DNA from: Pseudobdellovibrionaceae bacterium
GTDB taxonomy: Bacteria > Bdellovibrionota > Bdellovibrionia > Bdellovibrionales > Bdellovibrionaceae
DNA: 6,769 nucleotides
Direction of reading: 5' to 3'
NCBI GenBank assembly: GCA_014376325.1
Contig: JACMRP010000075.1
Location: 1 to 6,769 of the forward strand
Part shown: positions 1 to 5,876 of the stretch, piece after piece
How positions within the stretch are numbered: the stretch's first letter is position 1
Layout: each line of letters opens with the position of its first letter
Translations under genes and position numbers: made by a program
Notes under the pieces: generated by a model
Databases searched by the model: none
Seen by the model: only the letters and a program-made list of their open reading frames with translations
What the model was told of the DNA's origin: nothing

Positions 1-96
1 GCTGCGGAGCATGTTATCAGCTTGCCAATGTTCCCGGACATGGATACAGCAACTCAAGACAAAATCATCGCCGCCGTCATTGCCGCAATGAAGTAA
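1..96 (+). CDS. C-terminal end of a DegT/DnrJ/EryC1/StrS-type sugar aminotransferase (5' truncated)
   Basis: Frame 1 is open from the first base to a TAA at 94-96, giving 31 residues. They include AEHVISLPMFPDMD followed by an amphipathic helix ending IAAVIAAMK. This is the characteristic tail of PLP-dependent DegT/DnrJ/EryC1/StrS aminotransferases, where a 'LSLPMxPxL' strand precedes a final 'I..V..A' helix. These enzymes transfer an amino group to keto-sugars for LPS, O-antigen or capsule. The PLP lysine and all catalytic residues lie outside the window, so the substrate cannot be read. The stop codon overlaps the kdsA ribosome binding site and the gap to kdsA is 9 nt, so the two are probably co-transcribed and translationally linked. 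A KdnA-like role (8-amino-Kdo formation) is possible given the neighbour, but is only inference. The family call rests on a short tail, hence moderate confidence. Confidence 0.72.
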   Translation, partial: AAEHVISLPMFPDMDTATQDKIIAAVIAAMK

Positions 97-99
97 GGA
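95..99 (+). promoter_or_regulatory. Shine-Dalgarno site of kdsA
   Basis: AAGGA at 95-99 lies 6 nt before the ATG at 106 and overlaps the stop codon of the upstream aminotransferase gene. This supports the ATG at 106 over the in-frame ATG at 148, and suggests translational coupling between the two genes. Confidence 0.7.
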
Positions 100-105
100 C
101 TTGCT

Positions 106-960
106 ATGTTGACCACTGGATTTAAAGCGCTTCCGAATTCCGTTACCATGAAAACACCTCAAGGCGATATCACTTGGGGTGATGGCAAAAATTTCGTTCT
201 CTTCGCAGGACCGGACATCATCGAAGACGAAGGAATGGTCCTCGAAGTCGGTAAAGAAATCCAGCGGGTGACCAAAGCCCTCGGAATTCCGTGGATCTTG
301 AAGTGCTCTTTCGATAAAGCGAACCGACAGAGCGCGACTAGTTTTCGTGGACCCGGCGCAGACAATGCGCTCAAGAGTCTACAGAAAATCAAAAGCCAAA
401 TCGGCTGCGCACTTTTGACTGACGTACACGAAACGATCCAGGTAGAAGGCACTGCCGAAGTCGCGGACGTCATTCAAATACCGGCATTTTTGTCTCGTCA
501 AACTGATTTGCTCGTTGCTGCCGCAAAAACTCAGCGCGTGATTCACATAAAAAAAGGGCAATTCCTTGCCCCGTGGGATATGAAGTCGATCGCCAACAAA
601 GCCGTCGCTGCCGGAAACAGCAAGCTGCTTCTTTGCGAACGTGGAACAACTTTCGGGTACAACCGCTTGATCAATGACATGACCGGCCTGATCGAAATGC
701 GAAATTTAGGCTTCCCGGTGATCATGGATTGCACGCACTCCACTCAACTTCCTGGCGCTGCCGGCGACAGCAGTGGCGGACGTGGCGAGATGGTATGGCC
801 GCTCGCGCGTGCCGCAATGGCGGTTGGGGTTGACGGTATCTTTCTCGAGACTCATCCAAATCCGGCCGAAGCACTTTGCGATGGGCCCACTTCCTTGCCA
901 CTTAAAAATTTGGAAGCGATGCTTAAGAATCTACAAAAAATCTGGCAAACCCACTTATAA
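106..960 (+). CDS. kdsA: 3-deoxy-D-manno-octulosonate 8-phosphate (Kdo-8-P) synthase
   Basis: This cytoplasmic enzyme condenses phosphoenolpyruvate with D-arabinose 5-phosphate to make Kdo-8-P, the committed step of Kdo synthesis for the LPS inner core. The 284 residues match the family's usual length of roughly 260-285. Visible motifs are FAGPDIIE (33-40), SFDKANRQS (68-76), FRGPG (80-84), TDVHE (105-109), IPAFLSRQTDL (125-135), IKKGQFLAPWDM (148-159), ERGTTFGYN (178-186), THSTQLPG (210-217) and ETHPNPAEALCDGP (248-261). The KKGQFLAPWD, ERGTTFGYN and THSxQLPG motifs resemble the metal-dependent (class II, Aquifex-like) enzymes. His211, Glu248 and Asp259 occupy three metal-ligand positions. 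The fourth ligand, the Cys of 'AGPC', is Asp37 here, which is unusual. The CDGP segment is closer to the metal-independent E. coli type. The chosen ATG has a good Shine-Dalgarno site. About 30 residues precede the barrel's first strand, similar to E. coli KdsA. It sits between an aminotransferase gene (9 nt gap) and a YbhN-type membrane protein gene (17 nt gap). Confidence 0.97.
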   Translation: MLTTGFKALPNSVTMKTPQGDITWGDGKNFVLFAGPDIIEDEGMVLEVGKEIQRVTKALGIPWILKCSFDKANRQSATSFRGPGADNALKSLQKIKSQIGCALLTDVHETIQVEGTAEVADVIQIPAFLSRQTDLLVAAAKTQRVIHIKKGQFLAPWDMKSIANKAVAAGNSKLLLCERGTTFGYNRLINDMTGLIEMRNLGFPVIMDCTHSTQLPGAAGDSSGGRGEMVWPLARAAMAVGVDGIFLETHPNPAEALCDGPTSLPLKNLEAMLKNLQKIWQTHL

Positions 961-977
961 TGACGCTATGTTAAGCA

Positions 978-1967
978 ATGTCTAAAAAAGTTAAGAATTT
1001 TATTTTCCAAACCCTGAAAATTGTTTTCTCGTTAGGCATTATCATTTGGCTCGTCCAATCGGGAAAATTAAATTTTAAAGCTCTGCTGAATCTTTTACAG
1101 CCGCAGTATTTGTTTTTCGGATTATTTATAATCGGCACCAATATGTATTTAACCAGCGAACGATGGCGCATGTTGCTGCTCACTCAAAGCCATAAGCTGT
1201 CGCCCGTTCAAACTTACAAACTAACACTCATCGGAATCTTTTTTAACTTCGTCGTTCCTGGCGGCGTTGGTGGCGACATCGTAAAAGCGTTCTATTTTGC
1301 AAAGGACCATCCAGAATCCCGCATGGTCGCGGCAACGAGTGTTTTGATGGATCGAGTGCTGGGGCTTTACTCGATGACCTTGATGGCGTTCGTCGCAATG
1401 TTATTCGACTGGGAACATGTCCAGTCTATCCAGTCCTTGCAGCTGCTCTGGACTTTTATTTTGTTGCTGTTTATCGCGTTCAATATCGTGCTCGGCGTGA
1501 TTTTTTCGCAGAAGCTCTACGATCGTGGCATTTTTAATCGATTCCTTACACGCCTTCCCCTGGCGTCTAAGACCACTCGCATTTACGAGTCTCTTCATCT
1601 TTACGGTCGAAGTTTAAAATACGTCGTTGCGAGTGTCTTGATCAGCCTGCTTGCGCAAACTTTTTCAATTCTTTTTATGATTGTTGCCGGGAATGCCTCG
1701 GGCCTAGGACACATGAGCTGGACGACCTATTTTCTTGTGGCGCCCCTGGGCTTTATGGCCACCGCAATACCGATCTCTCCAGCCGGCGTGGGCGTGGGAC
1801 AAGCGGCTTTTTATTTCTTGTTCAACCTCTACTCTGGCGAAACTTCGGACCTTGGCCCGACGGCCATTACCGCATTGCAAGTCGGAACATTTCTGTTTGG
1901 CTTAATGGGTGCGTTCTTCTACATGCAACGCAAAGAGAAACTACCACAAAGTATTGAACAGAATTAA
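978..1967 (+). CDS. YbhN/UPF0104-type multispanning membrane protein (LPG synthase transmembrane-domain family, flippase-like)
   Basis: The protein has 329 residues, nearly all hydrophobic. Likely membrane segments are near 8-26, 43-60, 82-100, 121-143, 153-176, 213-237, 248-268, 272-287 and 296-316. Family hallmarks of PF03706 (UPF0104; the membrane domain of MprF, and YbhN) are present: NFVVPGGVGGDIVKAFY (90-106), SVLMDRVLGL (121-130) and the glycine-rich PISPAGVGVGQAAF (265-278). The soluble aminoacyl-transfer domain of MprF is absent, so lysyl-phosphatidylglycerol synthesis is not expected. In MprF this membrane domain flips lipids across the inner membrane. A lipid or lipid-linked-sugar flippase role here is inference from that and from the LPS neighbourhood. 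The ATG at 978 has no strong Shine-Dalgarno site and starts 17 nt after kdsA, consistent with read-through from the same transcript. The family is confident; the substrate is unknown. Confidence 0.9.
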   Translation: MSKKVKNFIFQTLKIVFSLGIIIWLVQSGKLNFKALLNLLQPQYLFFGLFIIGTNMYLTSERWRMLLLTQSHKLSPVQTYKLTLIGIFFNFVVPGGVGGDIVKAFYFAKDHPESRMVAATSVLMDRVLGLYSMTLMAFVAMLFDWEHVQSIQSLQLLWTFILLLFIAFNIVLGVIFSQKLYDRGIFNRFLTRLPLASKTTRIYESLHLYGRSLKYVVASVLISLLAQTFSILFMIVAGNASGLGHMSWTTYFLVAPLGFMATAIPISPAGVGVGQAAFYFLFNLYSGETSDLGPTAITALQVGTFLFGLMGAFFYMQRKEKLPQSIEQN

Positions 1968-1984
1968 TGCTGAGTCTTATAAAG

Positions 1985-2593
1985 TTAGAAAATAACTTCG
2001 TTATAGGCTGAAATAAATTTGTACTGAAACTCGGGATTTGTCTTCTGATACTGGTTGAGTTTTTCCAGTTCGCCCGCTTTTTTCCCCGAATCCACAAAAT
2101 AGATTTTCTTCATGCCGCATTCGTGGGCCGGCATTAAATCGGTGGCACTGTCCCCGATCATAATAGATTGGGGGAAGGACACTCCCAGCTCTTGATGGGC
2201 GTGCTCAAACATGCCTAAGGCGGGCTTTCGGTAATGGGGCCTGGCCTTTGCCTGTGCGTATACGGTGCCGTCATAGTAAGGCGCGCAGAGAGCCAAGTCG
2301 ACCCACTGCCCTTTTTCCGCAAGGAGCGCGCAGACTTTTTGGTGTACACGTCGGTAATCGGTCCAAGAAAAATACCCGCGACCCAGTCCAGACTGGTTAC
2401 TGACAACGACGACCCAATGCCCCAGCGCGTGGGCCTTAGCAATAAGCGTATCGATATCAGGTTTTAAGGTGATTCGTTTGATATCCGTGTTGTAAGGAAT
2501 ATCGGGGATGATGACCCCATCGCGATCCAAAAACAAACACGCTTGATCGCCGAAGCCCTCTAGATTTTTATCAGATCCTGAGGTTTGGTTCAT
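1985..2593 (-). CDS. gmhB: D-glycero-D-manno-heptose 1,7-bisphosphate 7-phosphatase (HAD superfamily), lacking the zinc-loop ligands
   Basis: The predicted role is removal of the 7-phosphate of heptose 1,7-bisphosphate in the cytoplasm, after GmhA and a heptose kinase, on the way to nucleotide-activated heptose. HAD motifs are in order: LFLDRDGVI (20-28; Asp23 nucleophile, Asp25 acid/base), VVSNQSGLGRGYF (63-75), RKP (122-124; Lys123) and IGDSATD (146-152; Asp148, Asp152). The SNQSG-GRG-F and RKP-GM pattern separates GmhB/HisB-N enzymes from other HAD phosphatases. The length of 202 is slightly above E. coli GmhB (191) because of an N-terminal extension of about 15 residues. In E. coli GmhB a CxH...CxC loop before RKP binds zinc. 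Here the segment 103-124 keeps only Cys103; the other positions are Pro, Pro and Tyr. The start ATG overlaps the gmhA stop by 4 nt (ATGA), implying coupled translation. Anomer preference (beta for the ADP-heptose route, alpha for the GDP-heptose route) cannot be told, because no kinase or nucleotidyltransferase gene is visible. A related HAD sugar phosphatase is the alternative. Confidence 0.87.
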   Translation of the reverse strand: MNQTSGSDKNLEGFGDQACLFLDRDGVIIPDIPYNTDIKRITLKPDIDTLIAKAHALGHWVVVVSNQSGLGRGYFSWTDYRRVHQKVCALLAEKGQWVDLALCAPYYDGTVYAQAKARPHYRKPALGMFEHAHQELGVSFPQSIMIGDSATDLMPAHECGMKKIYFVDSGKKAGELEKLNQYQKTNPEFQYKFISAYNEVIF

Positions 2594-3201
2594 TCGGCGT
2601 ATTTAACGATGCCCGCTTCGACGAGCGCTTTTTCGATCATGAAACAAAGCGTGTGGTAGGTCACGATGTGCGCCTCTTGAATGTTGGCGGTGTTCGACCC
2701 CGGCGCGATAATATAATGGTCCGCCAAGTTCTGCGCTTTTGCCTTTCCGCCGTCTTTACCACTTAGCAAAATACTTTTCGCTCCAACTTTACGGCACGCT
2801 TCTAAAGCTTTCGTAATGTTAGCGGAATTGCCCGAAGTCGTAATGGCTAAAAATGTATCTTCCGGTTTCATCAGTCCCGTCACTTGACGAGAAAAAATAA
2901 AATCGTAACCGTAATCATTTCCGACGGCGGTCAGAAAAGAAGTATCTACGGTCAGCGCAAAGGCGCGAATCGGAGTTCTATCCTTCGCTAATTTTCCGAC
3001 GAGTTCTGCCGAAATATGCTGAGCATCAGCAGCAGATCCACCATTCCCAGCGATATAAAGGCATCCACCCTTTTTGTAAGATTCGACAATCGTTTCGGTT
3101 GCCGAAGCGAAACTGTTGAGCAGCTCTTCGGACGCGGCAACGGCTTGCATATTTTTAGCCGCCATCTGAAAACTTTCTCGAATATAAGCCTTGTAATCCA
3201 T
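2590..3201 (-). CDS. gmhA: sedoheptulose 7-phosphate isomerase (phosphoheptose isomerase)
   Basis: GmhA converts sedoheptulose 7-phosphate to D-glycero-D-manno-heptose 7-phosphate, the first step toward LPS-core heptose. It is a cytoplasmic tetramer of SIS domains. Numbering here counts from a GTG two codons upstream; subtract 2 for the proposed start. GNGGSAADAQH (54-64), VGNDYGYDFIFSRQV (95-109), TTSGNSANI (123-131), LLSGKDGGK (147-155) and IQEAHIVTYH (176-185) are nearly canonical. The zinc and catalytic positions His64, Glu68, Gln177 and His185 are all kept with E. coli spacing (E. coli His61, Glu65, Gln172, His180). The start is placed at ATG 3201, giving 203 aa, because GAGG at 3210-3207 is an excellent Shine-Dalgarno site 5 nt before it. 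That site overlaps the GTG at 3207, which would otherwise add two residues. The gene leads a two-gene operon with gmhB (4-nt overlap) and is divergent from the TIGR03546-type gene. Confidence 0.95.
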   Translation of the reverse strand: MDYKAYIRESFQMAAKNMQAVAASEELLNSFASATETIVESYKKGGCLYIAGNGGSAADAQHISAELVGKLAKDRTPIRAFALTVDTSFLTAVGNDYGYDFIFSRQVTGLMKPEDTFLAITTSGNSANITKALEACRKVGAKSILLSGKDGGKAKAQNLADHYIIAPGSNTANIQEAHIVTYHTLCFMIEKALVEAGIVKYAE

Positions 3202-3204
3202 AGT

Positions 3205-3210
3205 CACCTC
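3205..3210 (-). promoter_or_regulatory. Shine-Dalgarno site that fixes the gmhA start
   Basis: Read on the minus strand, GAGGTGACTATG runs from 3210 to 3199. GAGG is spaced 5 nt from ATG 3201. The in-frame GTG at 3207-3205 lies inside the ribosome binding site and has no site of its own, so the ATG is the better start. Confidence 0.75.
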
Positions 3211-3315
3211 ACAGAAGAATTATGTTACCAAAGGTTGATTTTAGAAGCACTCAAAAAGATAGACTTTACCGGGCTGAATTCTTACCCTGGTGGCACTCGA
3301 CTTTGTTTCGATTCC

Positions 3316-3322
3316 GAGGAGG
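3316..3322 (+). promoter_or_regulatory. Strong Shine-Dalgarno site fixing the start of the TIGR03546-type gene
   Basis: GAGGAGG at 3316-3322 is followed 4 nt later by ATG 3327. The reading frame is open further upstream to an ATG at 3222, but that start lacks a ribosome binding site. The added 35 residues (3222-3326) are not hydrophobic or family-like, so the short form is chosen. Confidence 0.85.
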
Positions 3323-3326
3323 ACTC

Positions 3327-3851
3327 ATGACTTTGCTTTTGAAGCAAATTTTTGCATTTTTTAAACTGCTCAATTCAGAAACAGGGACCAACCAGTTGGC
3401 GGCCGGGCTAGCCTGCGGACTTATCTTAGGGTTTTCGCCCATGCTCTCGATCCAAGCATTTATTGTTTTGTTTCTGATCTTTTTCTTTCGGATCCAGATG
3501 GGCGCAGCTTTGCTATCTGCGTTCTTTTTTAAATTCGTCGCCTTCATTTTTGACCCGGTGGCGGACACCTTAGGGCGCACTGTCTTAGAGGCGCCGGGAC
3601 TTCGCCCCTTATTCGTCACGATGTACAATATGCCGCTCGTTCCTCTCACAAGATTTAACAACTCAATAATCATGGGTTCCGGCATTGTCGGCTTGATATT
3701 GGTCGTTCCCGCTTTTTTTGTCTTTAAAGCATTGATAATCAAATATCGTGCGACGGTCGTTGCAAGACTGAAGGGCACCAAATTCTGGAAGGCATTCGCC
3801 GCGACGAAGGTTTACAACTGGTATAACAAATACACAGAATTGTACGGGTAA
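3327..3851 (+). CDS. TIGR03546-type small membrane protein (DUF2062-like), function unknown
   Basis: This 174-residue inner-membrane protein has about three to four hydrophobic segments, near 24-36, 40-55, 58-76 and 113-138, and a basic, aromatic C-terminal tail ending YNWYNKYTELYG. The segment AAGLACGLILGFSPMLSIQ (25-43) is the GxxxGxxPxxxxQ-type core seen in DUF2062-like proteins. FNNSIIMGSGIVG (110-122) and an internal DPVADTLG (76-83) also look like the uncharacterised TIGR03546 family. As recalled, members of that family usually sit beside a TIGR03545 gene, and one follows here after only 5 nt. This gene order supports both assignments and suggests the two proteins work together. The biochemical activity is unknown. 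The family call is from recognised pattern and context, not from a search. The gene is the first of a two-gene operon divergent from gmhA and starts behind a strong ribosome binding site. Confidence 0.8.
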   Translation: MTLLLKQIFAFFKLLNSETGTNQLAAGLACGLILGFSPMLSIQAFIVLFLIFFFRIQMGAALLSAFFFKFVAFIFDPVADTLGRTVLEAPGLRPLFVTMYNMPLVPLTRFNNSIIMGSGIVGLILVVPAFFVFKALIIKYRATVVARLKGTKFWKAFAATKVYNWYNKYTELYG

Positions 3852-3856
3852 TAAAA

Positions 3857-5821
3857 ATGACAAATCAAACTCCAAAGACTGTTAAACCTAAAGGCCCGAT
3901 TCGCTGGAACGCGGTGATCCCGTTTGTCGTGATCTGCGCGTTGATTTATCTTTACGTCCATTTCTTCTTTGATCTTCACGTAAAAAAAGCGATCGAGTGG
4001 GGCGGCTACAAGACAATGGGCTCTGAAATCAACATCGCAAATTTCGAAACAAGTTTTTGGAAGGCGAGCCTCCGCATTCAAGGAATCGAATTTACGGACT
4101 CCGAAAAACCTGCCCAAAATTCAATTGAAATCGGGGACATCCGATTCTCGATGGGGTGGGACGCATTGTTGCGCGCAAAAGTTTTAGTTAACGAAGCAGC
4201 GATCGAAAACATCCAGTTCGGAACCCAACGCAAATCGCCAGGTAAAGTAGCTCCGCCAGAACCTCCAAAAGAAGGTCCGGGTTTTGCCGCACAAGAAACT
4301 GAGCGTCTCAAGCAAGAAGCCCTTGCAAAAACTCAGCAAGAGTACGCGAACAACATGTTAGGCGACCTTGCCGCCATCCTGGGCGGAACCGATGCGCAAG
4401 CTCAGCTTGGCAAAATTGAAGGCAGTCTAGAATCCAAGAAAAAAGCACAGGAACTTGAAGCAGAAATAAAAGCAAAGCAAGTTTATTGGGATCAAAAGCT
4501 AAAGGCGCTTCCGCAGGGCAAGGATATCGATGCCTTAAATGTTCGGCTCAACAAAATTAAAACCAAGGATTTTAAAACGCCACAAGAGCTTCAGGCATCA
4601 TTGCAAGAACTAGACGCCATCGTCAAACAAGGCGATGCCTACTACAAACAAATCGGTGGAACAAGCGAAGAGCTTCAGAAAGATCTTCGTAAGATGGAAA
4701 CCGATGTCAAATCCTTGGACGCGCTCGTTAAGTCCGACATCAAGGGGCTAGAGACACGGTTTCGCATACCTTCAGTAAATACGAAAGACCTTACTCGCGC
4801 GATCTTTAATAAATATCTCGGTAAGTACATGGACAAAATAAATCGTTACCGGGCGCTCGCTGAAAAATATTTACCGCCTAAATATCTGAAAAAGGATCAA
4901 GCGAAAGCAGACCCAGATGATATATCCATTCAGCCTCAGCCAAGAGAAAAAGGCATGTCTTATGAATTCGGCCGTAAGAACAGCTACCCGCTTGTTTGGA
5001 TCAAGAGGGCCGCAATTAGTTCTCAAGCTGGAATGTCAGCGAAGGCCGGCAACATTCGCGGTGAAATCCTAGACATTACTACAAATCAAAATTTAGTGGG
5101 ACGCCCAACCGTGGCGTCTTTAGCGGGGGATTTTCCGGCGGACCAAATCAAAGACGTATTACTCAAGATGACCTTGGACAACACCAAAGAGGACAGCCTT
5201 GTCACTTACGAATTTGGCGTCGGCTCTTACCCCATTCAGGGCAGCGAACTAGTCAGTTCGCCAGACGTGCAAATCGCGTTGGCTAACGCCACCGGAAAGC
5301 TCAACATCGACGGAACCCTGCAGGCACTCCGTAATTTCAAAATGAATCTGACCAATCAATTCACCACCGCAAAATTCACCGTCTCGGCAAAAGATAACAA
5401 TATTAGCGATATTCTCAAAGGCGCCTTTGGGGCATTGCCGGTGATCAATCTTAAAGGCTCAGCGCAGGGATTTTTGCCAGCCATCAGCTTTGACGTGTCA
5501 TCTAATATCGGAACCGAACTAGAAAGCGCTCTTCGAAAACAAGTCGAAGCAAAGATCGCGTTAGCGCGCAAGCAGATCGAAGATTACGTTAATAAAGAAA
5601 TCGGTAAAAACCGTGAAGCGATTGAAAAGCAAGTTGCACAGTTGCGTGGCCAGTTCGAAACAGAAGTAAAAAAAACGCAGGCCCAACTGGATGCTCAAAA
5701 GAAACAGGTCGAAGGCAAGGCAGACCAAGCTAAGAAAGACGGCGAAAACCAAGCCAAAAAACAAGTTGAACAACAAGGTCAAAAAGCCGTCGACGATCTT
5801 AAAAAGAAATTCGGCTTTTAG
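3857..5821 (+). CDS. TIGR03545-type AsmA-like membrane-anchored periplasmic protein with coiled coils, function unknown
   Basis: The protein has 654 residues. A basic N-terminus (KPKGPIRW) precedes one membrane segment (about 18-38), which predicts N-in topology with a large periplasmic body. Residues 50-122 contain GSEINIANFETSFWKASLRI, then GIEFTD, NSIEIGDIRF, ALLRAKVLVNEA and IENIQFGT. This strand pattern is typical of the start of AsmA-like proteins and of TIGR03545. A Pro-rich linker (128-142) leads into a long charged helical or coiled-coil region (about 143-302). A second beta-rich AsmA-like part follows (about 370-550), including GEILDITTNQNLVGRP (402-417) and LKGSAQGFLPAISFDVSSNI. 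It ends with a Lys/Gln/Glu-rich coiled coil (about 553-654) finishing KKKFGF. AsmA-clan proteins are implicated in lipid movement between inner and outer membranes. That role is inference for this protein, whose family has no proven function. Its ATG lies 5 nt after the partner gene, without a strong ribosome binding site, so coupled translation is likely. A terminator hairpin begins 56 nt downstream. Confidence 0.82.
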   Translation: MTNQTPKTVKPKGPIRWNAVIPFVVICALIYLYVHFFFDLHVKKAIEWGGYKTMGSEINIANFETSFWKASLRIQGIEFTDSEKPAQNSIEIGDIRFSMGWDALLRAKVLVNEAAIENIQFGTQRKSPGKVAPPEPPKEGPGFAAQETERLKQEALAKTQQEYANNMLGDLAAILGGTDAQAQLGKIEGSLESKKKAQELEAEIKAKQVYWDQKLKALPQGKDIDALNVRLNKIKTKDFKTPQELQASLQELDAIVKQGDAYYKQIGGTSEELQKDLRKMETDVKSLDALVKSDIKGLETRFRIPSVNTKDLTRAIFNKYLGKYMDKINRYRALAEKYLPPKYLKKDQAKADPDDISIQPQPREKGMSYEFGRKNSYPLVWIKRAAISSQAGMSAKAGNIRGEILDITTNQNLVGRPTVASLAGDFPADQIKDVLLKMTLDNTKEDSLVTYEFGVGSYPIQGSELVSSPDVQIALANATGKLNIDGTLQALRNFKMNLTNQFTTAKFTVSAKDNNISDILKGAFGALPVINLKGSAQGFLPAISFDVSSNIGTELESALRKQVEAKIALARKQIEDYVNKEIGKNREAIEKQVAQLRGQFETEVKKTQAQLDAQKKQVEGKADQAKKDGENQAKKQVEQQGQKAVDDLKKKFGF

Positions 5822-5844
5822 ACTGACAATGCTACAAGAACTTA

Positions 5845-5853
5845 TTTGAACTT
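5845..5853 (+). repeat. Extra copy of the terminator's outer-arm sequence
   Basis: TTTGAACTT at 5845-5853 recurs exactly at 5917-5925 (right arm of the terminator) and is the reverse complement of 5877-5885 (left arm). It could therefore pair with the left arm as an alternative 9-bp stem. It may be chance or a relic of duplication. Confidence 0.4.
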
Positions 5854-5876
5854 CGATTTTCAGAAACTCCACAGAC

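Larger units (their letters stand above)
3202..3326. promoter_or_regulatory. Divergent intergenic region, probable promoters for gmhA-gmhB and for the TIGR03546/TIGR03545 pair
   Basis: These 125 nt separate two divergent gene starts, so promoters for both directions should lie here. Toward gmhA, CATAAT (complement of 3219-3224) matches the sigma70 -10 box at 5 of 6 positions, but I see no convincing -35 box 17 nt upstream. It would give a very short leader. Toward the right, TTGATT (3235-3240) and TAGACT (3260-3265) are partial -35/-10 matches, but the 19-nt spacer is long. No operator-like palindrome was recognised. The location is well supported by gene layout; the exact boxes are weak. Confidence 0.4.

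Noticed and set aside
159..473. 104-aa minus-strand frame inside kdsA
   Set aside because: It is antisense to highly conserved KdsA motifs, has no ribosome binding site, and has Ser-rich shadow composition.
968..985. Five-codon minicistron (ATG at 968) overlapping the ybhN-type start
   Set aside because: It is too short, has no ribosome binding site, and is not a recognised leader peptide type.
3222..3326. 35-codon N-terminal extension of the TIGR03546-type protein
   Set aside because: The upstream ATG lacks a ribosome binding site, whereas GAGGAGG lies 4 nt before ATG 3327. The extension does not resemble the family.
3266..3781. 171-aa open frame on the minus strand opposite the TIGR03546-type gene
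   Set aside because: It lies wholly antisense to a well supported gene with a strong ribosome binding site. Its translation is low-complexity, has no recognisable domain, and runs into the divergent promoter region.
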